A DNA stretch of 64,000 nt from CAZSDP01 sp964605665. GTDB lineage: Bacteria > Planctomycetota > UBA8108 > UBA1146. The position numbers were made by a program, and so were the translations under genes. Shown here one piece after another: positions 18,824 to 27,404 of this stretch. The notes beneath the pieces were generated by a model. It made no database searches, had not been told where the DNA came from, and saw nothing but the letters and a program-made list of their open reading frames with translations. Where the stretch lies: assembly GCA_964605665.1 (NCBI GenBank), contig CAZSDP010000019.1, positions 1 to 64,000 on the forward strand, read 5' to 3'. The stretch's first letter is position 1. The number at the start of each line of letters is the position of its first letter.

Positions 18824-20448
18824 CAGAAGGCCCCTCTCTGTGAACGAGTAGAGCGGCGATTCCGTCCCGAATTCCCCTCTGGCATCGTTGCATCTGGAGA
18901 GATCAACAGCTCAAAGGGGTAGCGCCCCTGATCGAGATTTCCGGGCTTGATGACGGCACGTTGAATTCGCGGGCGTAGATCGAAGAACTCTCGAAGGCTC
19001 TGAAGATGATCGATCCCATCCCCGTCCGCATTGTCCGCATAACCTTCGAGTATGATCTCTATGCCGAGTTCACCATCTCCGTCGGTTCGACGCGTACTAA
19101 CCTTCTCGAGGCTAATCGCGTCAGGGATCTCCTTTGACAGTTGGTCTAGAATCTCCAGCGTGAAGCTTCCGGTGAGAATTTCCTCCTTCAAACGGTTTTC
19201 GCGATTCTCAAATTTCTGATTCGCAAGCTTCGCTTGGGCTTCCGTCTGATCCCAAGTGGACATTCGCTGCTTCCAAGTCTTCGCAACACTTCGAGCTTCC
19301 GCTGCGCGCATGTGTTCGATCTTGCCAGCGAACCCTTGCAGGAGTACCGCCAAGATCAATGCTCCTGCCGCTCCATAGAGAAAACGAGTTCGCTCTCGAA
19401 ACTCGCGCTTCTTGAGGAACTCACTCGGAAGCAGATCCAGACGTCGCCCTCGCGAGTCAAGACTTGCGGCAGCCAAACCGATCACAGGAGCCCACTCTTC
19501 GGGAGCAACGGAGCTCTCTCCTGAGACTCCCGGATCGAGTCTCTCGACCTGCTCAGGGACCCCTTCAACTGAGAGGTTCTGACTCAGTGCAAGAGCTGCA
19601 CCTTCACCTGCGAGGAGGAGCCGATCGGGATTCAACTCTTGAATTCGCGTCTGAGAGCGGCAGAAGGTCACGGAAGATACGACAAGCTGCCCAAGTTGGC
19701 CGTTCCAAGTTCGCAGAGTCGCCTCCACACCTGAGCGAATCTCCTCGGGGAGTTGACCTGTCTGGGCTCGCTTTCGAACAAGACTCGCTTCCGCGATCGC
19801 AAGATCGAGTCGTCTGCCGATCAGGTCGTCGAGCTCTCCAGTACCAAATGCCACCGTTCGCGCAAAGAGAAGTCGTCCTTCACGCACAATTCCAAGGTGA
19901 CTCTCTTCTTCACCGATATCTGCGATTAAGACGGTCTCATCTGGTGTCGTCTTAAAACTGCCGAGGTAGCCATGAATCACCCCAAGGGCATTTGGAATGG
20001 CTTGCCTCACCCGCCCACCTGCCGCCTCGATCTGGCTGATTTGCGGCAGTAGTTCGTGCTCTTTTCCCATTCCGAGGAGGTGTACCTCGTCGTCACCAAT
20101 ACTCTCGGGAATCTCAAGCGGGATGTAATCGCTGGAGAGAGGCTCGCCCGACTTTTCGGCCATCTCCTCAGTCTCATACTTCAAAATCAGCTTCAACCGC
20201 CAGTCGGGAACCGGTGGCAACCGATGATAGCGAAGCGTCGCAGCACTGCCGGCGACTCCGAGTACCAATCCGTTTACAGGTACCTTCTCATCCTTCAAGC
20301 GGTTGATGAGAGTGCCAAACGCCTCATCTGGCGCACCCTGCACCGAGATGGCTTTCACGACGTCATACGATCCCGCAGAGCCGCGCAACCACACTGCGCG
20401 CGCACCATCTTGCCGTCGAACGATCGACACGGCCTGCTTAGCAAACAT
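18823..20448 (-). CDS. PilM-PilN fusion, GspL-like platform protein
   Basis: 541 residues; ATG 20448 has GGGGTGA upstream. Residues about 1-330 look like the actin-like PilM/GspL cytoplasmic domain (YLGSFKTTPDETVLIADIGEEESHLGIVREGRLLFARTV matches its phosphate-binding loop; LLLAGEGAAL near residue 277 is the second). A transmembrane helix at about 357-374 (YGAAGALILAVLLQGFAG) is followed by a coiled-coil and a PilN-type ferredoxin-like part (LEILDQLSKEIPDAISLEKVS...IEIILEGYADN...LLISP). In type IV pili PilM and PilN are separate proteins; here they are one chain, the arrangement of GspL. It links the cytoplasmic motor to GspM and the pseudopilus. Confidence 0.82.
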   Translation of the reverse strand: MFAKQAVSIVRRQDGARAVWLRGSAGSYDVVKAISVQGAPDEAFGTLINRLKDEKVPVNGLVLGVAGSAATLRYHRLPPVPDWRLKLILKYETEEMAEKSGEPLSSDYIPLEIPESIGDDEVHLLGMGKEHELLPQISQIEAAGGRVRQAIPNALGVIHGYLGSFKTTPDETVLIADIGEEESHLGIVREGRLLFARTVAFGTGELDDLIGRRLDLAIAEASLVRKRAQTGQLPEEIRSGVEATLRTWNGQLGQLVVSSVTFCRSQTRIQELNPDRLLLAGEGAALALSQNLSVEGVPEQVERLDPGVSGESSVAPEEWAPVIGLAAASLDSRGRRLDLLPSEFLKKREFRERTRFLYGAAGALILAVLLQGFAGKIEHMRAAEARSVAKTWKQRMSTWDQTEAQAKLANQKFENRENRLKEEILTGSFTLEILDQLSKEIPDAISLEKVSTRRTDGDGELGIEIILEGYADNADGDGIDHLQSLREFFDLRPRIQRAVIKPGNLDQGRYPFELLISPDATMPEGNSGRNRRSTRSQRGAF

Positions 20449-20484
20449 GGTTCACCCCGATGTGCTTCGAGGAGCGGTTCGCTG

Positions 20485-23052
20485 TCACGATTGCCCCCCC
20501 TCTCTCGCTTCAATCAAATCAAGACGGTGAGTAGCTGTCTTGGCCTCTTCAGAGTCGGCATACTCACGTTTAAGCCATTGATAGTAAAATGCAGCAACAC
20601 GATCACGCCGTTGCTCGTAATAGGAGTCCGCAACTTGCAGAATCTCCCTTGCTCGCTCCAAATCAGCCTCTTGCCTGCGCTCATTGATCTGTGCTCGAGT
20701 CTTTTCAAGAATCTTCACAACATCAGCGGAACGTGAACTACCGGCAAAACGCTCCCCATACTCTTCGCATTGAGCAGCGAGGTAAGTCGAAATCGGACTT
20801 CCTGGGAATCGATCGAGATCTCCTCGAATCGCAACCAGGATCTGATGTCTCTGGTCAGCGCTCTTCTGAATTTTCTCTCGCGTCTCTCGGATCTGCTCCT
20901 GCAAATCCACCCGCCAAGGAAACTCTGCCTCCAAGTCCTGAAGACAAATCAACGCTTTTCCTTCTTCGCCAAGCGACAAGTGATTCTCGCAAGCACTCCA
21001 GAGCTCTTCCACACGCTGACGCTCTCGGTCGGAGACAGTGCCGAAGTAAACCTCCAACACCGTTAGTGGTTGTTCTGGAGTCGGCACCCACTCTATGGCT
21101 CGAGCTCCACGACCAGCCTCAGGCGTCAGTACCTTGATCTTTCCGGGATGTCCAAGAGTCACAATCAGTTGATCAGCCCCATCTCCGAGCACTAACTCAT
21201 CTCCAATCAGGCCATCCAATTCGTCATATGGCACTGATCTGACGACGAGACGATCGGTGAAGTACAGTGAGGCAGTTTCTCGATCGAGTGCACGATCCAG
21301 TTCGAGAACAAGAGCTGCGTCTTTGTTCGGCTTAGGGGTATAGGCGACCCGGATTCGATCTCCGACTTGCTGAGTAATCTGAGCAACTGACTGAAGGTCG
21401 GGCGAGCCGATTTGGAAGCTATTACGGATGCTCCCACTGTCTGCCTTCGGCTGTTCGCGTCGGTTCGGAAGCAACTGACCCCAAGGCACTGCATCATCAT
21501 GATTCGAGTTCGCGAATCGGACATTTCGCAGCCAGCGAAGACCATCTCGGATCAGTGTGATGCAGCCACGCTCATCCAATTGGGCCGTCAGGTCAACTCC
21601 ACCCGCTCGAACCTCGATGGAAAGAGGATCTGCCTTCACACCTTCAACTGGCTTCAGGATCAAGTCGTCGACATCCACCGCTCCCACCCCGAGTCCCAAA
21701 ATGCCGACTCGATAGGCTTGTGGTTCACCGAATTGTGGCGGCGAAAACGTCCCAGAAACCCTGGACCAGTTTCCGATCTCTCTAAACTCGGTATAGCTCT
21801 CTTCGATCGGCACGAGCTCGCTACCCTGGCGGGTATACCACTCGATGAACAAACCAACCCGAGAGAATCCACGATTTCGTAATTGGCCGGCAAGTAGATA
21901 AGAATTGCCAGGGAGGACATCTTTCGCCCCCCTTGCCAAAACGCGCACTCGATCGTGCTCTCCACCGTTTGAATCGATGCGCAACGCAGCACGACCTTGG
22001 GGAACACCCTCATCGACGAACTCATTGAGCCTTGCGACATCCCCACCTGAAGTGTCGACCTCCCACAGCGATTCCCAGCCAGACTCGGGAATCTCCTCAA
22101 AAGAGCCGTTGGTGATCTTGTTATCTGGATCGCCCAATTCCCCTGGAGAAACCAGAGAACTCAGCATCGATTCTCCGTAGTAGACGATGAGGCTCATACA
22201 GATGACGAAAATCCCCGTATACAACCACTGAAGACTGCTCTCAGTCTCCTCGACCCGACTGCGCAGACGGGTGAGGTCTTCTTCTGAGATCTCCCCCTCA
22301 TCGACAGCACGAAAGATCTGACTCGCAGAGCTACTGTCTGACATTGCGGGATCGATCGGTAATCCACGAACTCGCAGTCGAGAGTCTCCGATTCCGATCA
22401 GGTCACCATCGACAAGCTTGTGCTTATTGACTCGACTCTTGCCGATAAACAGGCCATTTCCAGAGCCGAGATCATTGAGAATCCAACGATTCCCTTGTTG
22501 CTCGAAACGAGCATGGTGCCCCGATGCCTTGCGATCAGGGAGTACAAGATCACAATCCTCACGACGACCGATAACGAATGGGCTCTTAAGAGTCACTCGC
22601 TTTCCCTCTAGTGGCCCATTCACGACCACCAAGTGAGGTCCCTCAGCGGTTTCAGTGATCATCGGAGCAGAGGTGGGCGCCTCTTTCGCGTGGGGAGTGT
22701 CCGGGCTCTTGCTCTCCTCCGCATTTCCAGCCCCACCTGATCCCTGCTGAGGTTCAACTTGGGACACAGGCTCACAGATGAACTCGATCTTCACCTCTCC
22801 GATGGTCACTCGATCACCTGGCGCGAGTGGAACTCTTTCGACACGGGTTCCATTGTGCAGGGTGCCATTCGAAGAGCCCAAATCAACCAGCTCGTAGCCA
22901 TCGCCGCTCGGATCGATCCGGCAATGTCGCCGTGACGAGTGAGGATCGGCGATGACAATTTCGCAGCCGACTTCTCGCCCAACGAGAACTGGCATCTTCT
23001 CGAGTTCAAGCGTGCGCTGATCGCTTCCTTCGGTGATCACCAACTTCGCCAT
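20485..23052 (-). CDS. Membrane protein with two FHA domains and a CBM4/9-like extracytoplasmic region
   Basis: 855 residues; the ATG at 23052 has GAGG five bases upstream, whereas the GTG at 23055 abuts it. FHA1 (about 4-95, with VGRE, SSRRHC and SNGT) and FHA2 (about 141-232, VIGRRE, SGHHARF, GSGNGLFIG) both keep the phosphothreonine-binding Arg/Ser and Asn. A transmembrane helix follows (about 277-296, WLYTGIFVICMSLIVYYG). Outside it, ITNGSFEEIPESGWESLWEV up to about 460 resembles CBM4/9 (galactose-binding-like) modules. The C-terminal 200 residues are helical, TPR/coiled-coil-like. The layout suggests coupling of an extracellular carbohydrate or envelope signal to phosphoprotein binding inside. 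Located second in the operon. Confidence 0.78.
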   Translation of the reverse strand: MAKLVITEGSDQRTLELEKMPVLVGREVGCEIVIADPHSSRRHCRIDPSGDGYELVDLGSSNGTLHNGTRVERVPLAPGDRVTIGEVKIEFICEPVSQVEPQQGSGGAGNAEESKSPDTPHAKEAPTSAPMITETAEGPHLVVVNGPLEGKRVTLKSPFVIGRREDCDLVLPDRKASGHHARFEQQGNRWILNDLGSGNGLFIGKSRVNKHKLVDGDLIGIGDSRLRVRGLPIDPAMSDSSSASQIFRAVDEGEISEEDLTRLRSRVEETESSLQWLYTGIFVICMSLIVYYGESMLSSLVSPGELGDPDNKITNGSFEEIPESGWESLWEVDTSGGDVARLNEFVDEGVPQGRAALRIDSNGGEHDRVRVLARGAKDVLPGNSYLLAGQLRNRGFSRVGLFIEWYTRQGSELVPIEESYTEFREIGNWSRVSGTFSPPQFGEPQAYRVGILGLGVGAVDVDDLILKPVEGVKADPLSIEVRAGGVDLTAQLDERGCITLIRDGLRWLRNVRFANSNHDDAVPWGQLLPNRREQPKADSGSIRNSFQIGSPDLQSVAQITQQVGDRIRVAYTPKPNKDAALVLELDRALDRETASLYFTDRLVVRSVPYDELDGLIGDELVLGDGADQLIVTLGHPGKIKVLTPEAGRGARAIEWVPTPEQPLTVLEVYFGTVSDRERQRVEELWSACENHLSLGEEGKALICLQDLEAEFPWRVDLQEQIRETREKIQKSADQRHQILVAIRGDLDRFPGSPISTYLAAQCEEYGERFAGSSRSADVVKILEKTRAQINERRQEADLERAREILQVADSYYEQRRDRVAAFYYQWLKREYADSEEAKTATHRLDLIEAREGGQS

Positions 23053-23185
23053 CACAACCTCATCCGTTCATCTCCACTGGCAGTAGAGCGCTGCGGCCCT
23101 TTCACAAAACCACACTGGCATCGGAAAAGCGCGTCTGTGTAGTTTCTCTGCATCGATCTCCGTCTTCTAAATTCGACCGGCTGAG

Positions 23186-25246
23186 TTATTCGCCCGGCTG
23201 CTCCGGTTTTTTCAGTCCGTATTTCTCGATCTTCTGATCTAAAGTCGGACGCGAAATTCCCAACTCACGTGCAGTCTTGCTTTTATTCCAGTCGTATTCG
23301 TTGAGGGCGAGCAGAATCTGTTTCCGTTCTACTTCCTCAACTTTCTGAGCAACGATCTCTTTCAAGTTCCCGACGACCCGGGAACCAGAGTCCAAAGTTC
23401 CTCCCGGCCCACTGCTCCCGGTCACGAGCACTGGAGACAGCAGATCAGGAGTCACGAGCTCACTCGCGAGAGCGACCATTCGTTCGACTTCGTTTTCGAG
23501 CTGTCTCACATTGCCTGGCCAGTCGTAGTGGTACAGGTAATAGAGAGTTCGACTATCAAGCTGCGGCTTCTCCCTGGAGAGCCGTTCAGAAATCCGGTCC
23601 ATGAAGTGATCGACCAGGAGTGGAATGTCCTCACGTCGATCACGCAATGGGGGCAGCGTGACGTTGATCACGTTCAACCGATAGTAGAGATCTTCGCGGA
23701 ACTCTCCATTCTGGACCATCTTCTGCAGGGGCCGATTTGTCGCAGAAATCACGCGGACATCGACATGCTTCGCACTTCTCCCACCGACAGCTCGAATCTC
23801 ACCTTCTTCAAGAACCCGCAGCAGCTTCGTTTGAAGATCGAGACTCATGTCACCGATTTCGTCCAAGAAGAGTGTGCCTTTGTCTGCGAGTTCAAAAAGC
23901 CCCTTCTTGTCTTTCACCGCCCCAGTAAATGCACCCTTCACGTGCCCAAAGAACTCCGACTCCAACAAGTTTGGTGGAATGGCCGCACAGTTCTGTGAAA
24001 CGAAACCCGCTTCTCGCCTTAAACCCTGGAAGTGAATCGCGTCAGCAACCAGTTCTTTGCCAGTTCCACTCTCTCCTTGGATCAACACCGGGATGTCGGT
24101 CTCAATCACGCGGTCGAGAACTTGGAAAATCTGATACATCTTCGAGCTCTTTGTGATGATGCGGTCATAGTCGTACTTGAATGCTCGCTCCCCAGCTCTG
24201 GTGATCACTTCTGTGACCTTCTCTGGGTGTAACTCACGAGCCATCAGCATCTCTTGTAGCTCACGGTTGAGCTGCTCCACTTCTTCTTTCGAAGTGATAA
24301 GGGCCTCTTGCTTCCGGGTGTTCTCTTCGAACAAACGAGCATTTTCTATGAACACTGAGGCCTGATCCGCGAGGAATTCAACGAAACGCAAGTGGCTCCG
24401 GTGGAAGGCATCGCCTTCGAATCGATTGTCGACGTAGACGACACCGAGCACACGACCTCGAAGTTGCAGAGGAACACAGAGCACCGACTCAAGCCGAAGA
24501 TCTGCGACAGAAGAAAAGAGTCGGGTGCGAGGATCGTGTTGAGCGTTACCGGTCAACACCGGACGTCCTGACTCGAGAACTTGCCTCGTGATCGACCGGC
24601 TAACCTTGAGTTCTGCTTTTTTGACCTTTTCACGATCGATGTTTCTGGAGCACTCAATAGAAAGTTCTTCATCTCGTTCGAGGATGATGAACCCTCGCTC
24701 TGCCCCAGTAATCTCGATGACAGTGTCAAGGATCATGTTCAAGAGATCAGAAAGAACGAGAGTCGCGCAAAGTCTCTTAGAGATCTCCAATAGCTGGAGA
24801 AAAACTTCGCGCTCGCCCTGCAGTAGGTCGACTTGACTTGTTTCGGTGACTTCGGTGAGTGGTTCCATAAAATAATCGGTGGGGAGAACCAGAGTGTCCC
24901 CTCCCCCACCGGCCACAAGTTGAGCTGTCGGGACACGCTCAAAGAAGATGCGAGTCTTGCCGATCTCGATACAATCACCGGGATTGAGCTCCTGACGACG
25001 GATGAGAATTCCGTTGACGAGAGTTCCATTCCGACTCTTCAGATCTTCGACGTGCCAAGTTCCATCGACATACTTGAGTCGACAGTGACGGCGGGAACTG
25101 GAGATATCATCGATCTCGATCTGATTCTCACGGGAACGCCCGATCGCGATCGAAACTCCTTCGAGCTGCACCGATCTCTCTGCTCCCTGTTCACGGATGA
25201 CCAACCGGGCGCTCGGTGAATCGGGCTTCGCGGCGTCGGTCTTCAT
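23186..25246 (-). CDS. FHA-GAF-sigma54 activator (enhancer-binding protein)
   Basis: 686 residues from the ATG at 25246 (GAGGAG eight bases upstream). Order: FHA domain (GRSRENQIEIDDISSSRRHCRLK and KSRNGTLVNG), GAF domain (about 145-310, EITGAERGFIILERD, VPLQLRGRVLGVVYVD), coiled coil, sigma54-interaction AAA+ domain with Walker A GESGTGKE, GAFTGA, and Walker B LFLDEIGDM, then the usual arginine-containing FREDLYYRLNVI region, and a Fis-type helix-turn-helix (WNKSKTARELGISRPTLDQKI). All motifs needed for ATP use and sigma54 contact are intact, so it should activate RpoN promoters on phosphopeptide and ligand cues. Leads the pseudopilin run; gap to the next gene is 130 bases, which may hold a promoter. 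Confidence 0.93.
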   Translation of the reverse strand: MKTDAAKPDSPSARLVIREQGAERSVQLEGVSIAIGRSRENQIEIDDISSSRRHCRLKYVDGTWHVEDLKSRNGTLVNGILIRRQELNPGDCIEIGKTRIFFERVPTAQLVAGGGGDTLVLPTDYFMEPLTEVTETSQVDLLQGEREVFLQLLEISKRLCATLVLSDLLNMILDTVIEITGAERGFIILERDEELSIECSRNIDREKVKKAELKVSRSITRQVLESGRPVLTGNAQHDPRTRLFSSVADLRLESVLCVPLQLRGRVLGVVYVDNRFEGDAFHRSHLRFVEFLADQASVFIENARLFEENTRKQEALITSKEEVEQLNRELQEMLMARELHPEKVTEVITRAGERAFKYDYDRIITKSSKMYQIFQVLDRVIETDIPVLIQGESGTGKELVADAIHFQGLRREAGFVSQNCAAIPPNLLESEFFGHVKGAFTGAVKDKKGLFELADKGTLFLDEIGDMSLDLQTKLLRVLEEGEIRAVGGRSAKHVDVRVISATNRPLQKMVQNGEFREDLYYRLNVINVTLPPLRDRREDIPLLVDHFMDRISERLSREKPQLDSRTLYYLYHYDWPGNVRQLENEVERMVALASELVTPDLLSPVLVTGSSGPGGTLDSGSRVVGNLKEIVAQKVEEVERKQILLALNEYDWNKSKTARELGISRPTLDQKIEKYGLKKPEQPGE

Positions 25247-25474
25247 CGCTCTCCTCTTGAACGTCACCGAGTCTCAGATCGGGAGTGGAGACAGCACTCC
25301 AGGATGGACCGATGAACTTGCGGATCCGAGATCGGAACTCGGTATCGCTCCGAGACTTTCAGGCGAGGTTCTCTCGAGCATCGAGCTGGGAAAATGAGGG
25401 ACCCAGTCTTGCGCTCTCACTCACCACGAGAGTCTTCCCCGCGGAGCCTTGATATCAGACCATAGAGAACGGAT

Positions 25475-25494
25475 CTGTAAAAGAACTTTTACAG
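25475..25494. promoter_or_regulatory. Perfect 20-bp palindrome, candidate operator or upstream activating site
   Basis: CTGTAAAAGAACTTTTACAG: two perfect 9-base arms around AA. It lies about 230 bases upstream of the start of the FHA-GAF-sigma54 activator, a distance typical for enhancer-binding sites, though it also resembles general TGTAAA...TTTACA operators of other repressors. It is 80 bases past the dacB stop on the same strand. The binding protein is not known. Confidence 0.5.
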
Positions 25495-25531
25495 CCTTCA
25501 TTTCGCCCAAACCGAGCCTATTGGCGATTCA

Positions 25532-25558
25532 GGGGAGTCTGCCCAGAAAGGGCTCCCC
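25532..25558 (-). terminator. Hairpin after dacB, possible terminator
   Basis: GGGGAG and CCC on one side pair with GGG and CTCCCC on the other, around AGAAA, with a four-base bulge. It sits 16-42 bases beyond the dacB stop. It lacks a strong U run, so it may be a Rho-aided end or only a 3' structure. Confidence 0.4.
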
Positions 25559-25573
25559 CTCTGTTGCGGCGAT

Positions 25574-27256
25574 TTACAGATGCCCCGCGCCCCCCAGCTC
25601 CCCAGAGGATCTTGAAGGGGAAGGCGCTCCCCCTAGAGCGCGATCCACTTCGACAAGCCATCGATCGATCCACTTCTTGAACGCCCCAACCTTCGCTCCG
25701 GTGCCGCCGGTCAGGGCAGCGAAGCGCACCGGCCCCAACCGGCTCTCCCAACCTCCACACAGCCCGCTCACCCCAGAGAGATGACCGGTCTTTGCCATCA
25801 ACCTACCGCTGAGCTCAGTCTGACGAAACCGTCGCGAAAGTGTGCCATCGACTCCCGCGATCGGTAGAGCGTCCCAGAAGATCGCCCCCCATTCCGCTTG
25901 GTCAGCGCGATGGAGAACTCGAACGAGATCGGAGGGACGTAAGCGATTAGAGCGAGCAAGGCCTGAACCATCGAATATCTCGGAGCCGGAGCGTTGACCA
26001 TGAAGATAGAGGGACAAATAACTGAGAGCAGTTTCAGAAGCGCTGCGATAACTCCCATCGCCGCCAGATTCACGATCTGTAACGCGAAAGAGGCTGTCCC
26101 CGTACAGATTCTGACTCCGCTTCAACAAGATCGGTAATGCAATGCGCAACGGGTGATCAATTGTTGCGAGCTGAATCGCTCCTTCAGAAAGTGCGCCTCG
26201 TCGAAGCTCCCCCTCGACGCGAATCCCCTCCTCGCGAAGTACCTCTCGCCAGGCTCCCAGGAATGCCAACGAAGGATCGGGCACTGTCACATACTCCGTC
26301 CGCTCCTTCACTCGGTTCCAAAACCGTCCACGTAAACGGATATCCCACGAACCAATCGATCGATCGACAGAATAGAGGTGTTTCTTCTCTTCAGGCGTCG
26401 GAGCGATCTTCTGTTGAACAGTAAAGAGTTGATTCACAGGGCGAATATCGGCGGTCACCCCTGACTCCACCGACGAGATCACAACATCGACGCAATTGTC
26501 ATTCAGGTTGATCGCGCCACTCGGTGCGCAGTACCAACGATGTCTCTGATCTTGCGGCCAGACCTCCAATCTTGAAGGACCGGCAAGGTAGCGATCGTCA
26601 GCGATCAATGCCCCATCGATTTGGGAAACACCAAGCTCTCCAATGAGCTTGGCCCACGGACGTAACTCAGCCACCGGGTCATCACGATATGCTCGGCCAG
26701 AGATCGCTGGATCACCAGCCCCAACTACGATCAGATCGCCGTATAGCACCCCTTCTTTCAACTCCCCCCGAGACCATAGTTCCGTCTTGAAGAGATGGTT
26801 CTCCCCGAGGAGATCGAGAGCCGCGGCAGTCGTGAGGATCTTTAGAGTCGACGCTGGAATCATCGGTTCGTTCGAACGATGAGCCAAGACCGCCCCTCCA
26901 GGTAGCTCCACATGAAACCCGATAGAGTCGAGATTGAGCCCTTGAGACTTCGCTTGGGAAAGTCCCGCTTCCAGCAGAATCTTCGCGTCACTCAGCGCTT
27001 GAGCACTGGGAACTGGTCGAGGTCTTGGGGAGAAGCGAGGAGTGGGAAGTTCTCTCTCCGATGGAGAATCTGACGGTCCGACACCCGCCTGGAGTTGAGG
27101 GGGAGCTCCCGTGAACAGATTTTGTGGGAATGCAGCCGCACTTTCGCTGAGAAGAAGCCCCCCCACCAGCGCGAAGAGGCCGGTCAAGAAAAGCGTTCGT
27201 TTCCAACCCAAGTCGATCCCCAGTCGGGGTCGATGGGTCCTGCTGGCTTGAGTCAC
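25574..27256 (-). CDS. dacB: D-alanyl-D-alanine carboxypeptidase/endopeptidase, PBP4 family (peptidase S13)
   Basis: About 560 residues from the GTG at 27256; a TTG at 27316 gives 580 residues and the ribosome site is weak for both. A signal helix (FLTGLFALVGGLLL) is followed by a Pro-rich linker. The three penicillin-binding motifs are in order: SxxK as MIPASTLKIL, SxN as SQNLYGDSL and KTG as KTGHLSGVSGL. These are the class C low-molecular-mass PBP4 signature, which trims or cleaves cross-linked peptidoglycan in the periplasm. DLIVVGAGDPAISG is the PBP4 insert. The presence in this lineage implies a peptidoglycan wall. Divergent from the unrecognised gene at 27405. Confidence 0.9.
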   Translation of the reverse strand: MTQASRTHRPRLGIDLGWKRTLFLTGLFALVGGLLLSESAAAFPQNLFTGAPPQLQAGVGPSDSPSERELPTPRFSPRPRPVPSAQALSDAKILLEAGLSQAKSQGLNLDSIGFHVELPGGAVLAHRSNEPMIPASTLKILTTAAALDLLGENHLFKTELWSRGELKEGVLYGDLIVVGAGDPAISGRAYRDDPVAELRPWAKLIGELGVSQIDGALIADDRYLAGPSRLEVWPQDQRHRWYCAPSGAINLNDNCVDVVISSVESGVTADIRPVNQLFTVQQKIAPTPEEKKHLYSVDRSIGSWDIRLRGRFWNRVKERTEYVTVPDPSLAFLGAWREVLREEGIRVEGELRRGALSEGAIQLATIDHPLRIALPILLKRSQNLYGDSLFRVTDRESGGDGSYRSASETALSYLSLYLHGQRSGSEIFDGSGLARSNRLRPSDLVRVLHRADQAEWGAIFWDALPIAGVDGTLSRRFRQTELSGRLMAKTGHLSGVSGLCGGWESRLGPVRFAALTGGTGAKVGAFKKWIDRWLVEVDRALGGAPSPSRSSGELGGAGHL

Positions 27257-27404
27257 GGGTTCTCTCAAGACTCCCCCCTTCGAAGAGGAGATTATCACCC
27301 TCGCCAAGGGACTCAACCCAGCACTTCCAAAGCTCCCCAGAACTGGAAGACTCCCTCTCGCCCAAGTTTCGAGACCCTGTATCCTGCCTACTCAGGAGGT
27401 TTTC

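Larger units (their letters stand above)
25247..25573. other. Intergenic region upstream of the sigma54 activator gene
   Basis: 327 bases between dacB and the activator gene, both on the minus strand. It should carry the promoter of the operon. It contains the 20-bp palindrome at 25475-25494 and a hairpin near 25532-25558. No small gene is convincing. Confidence 0.6.
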
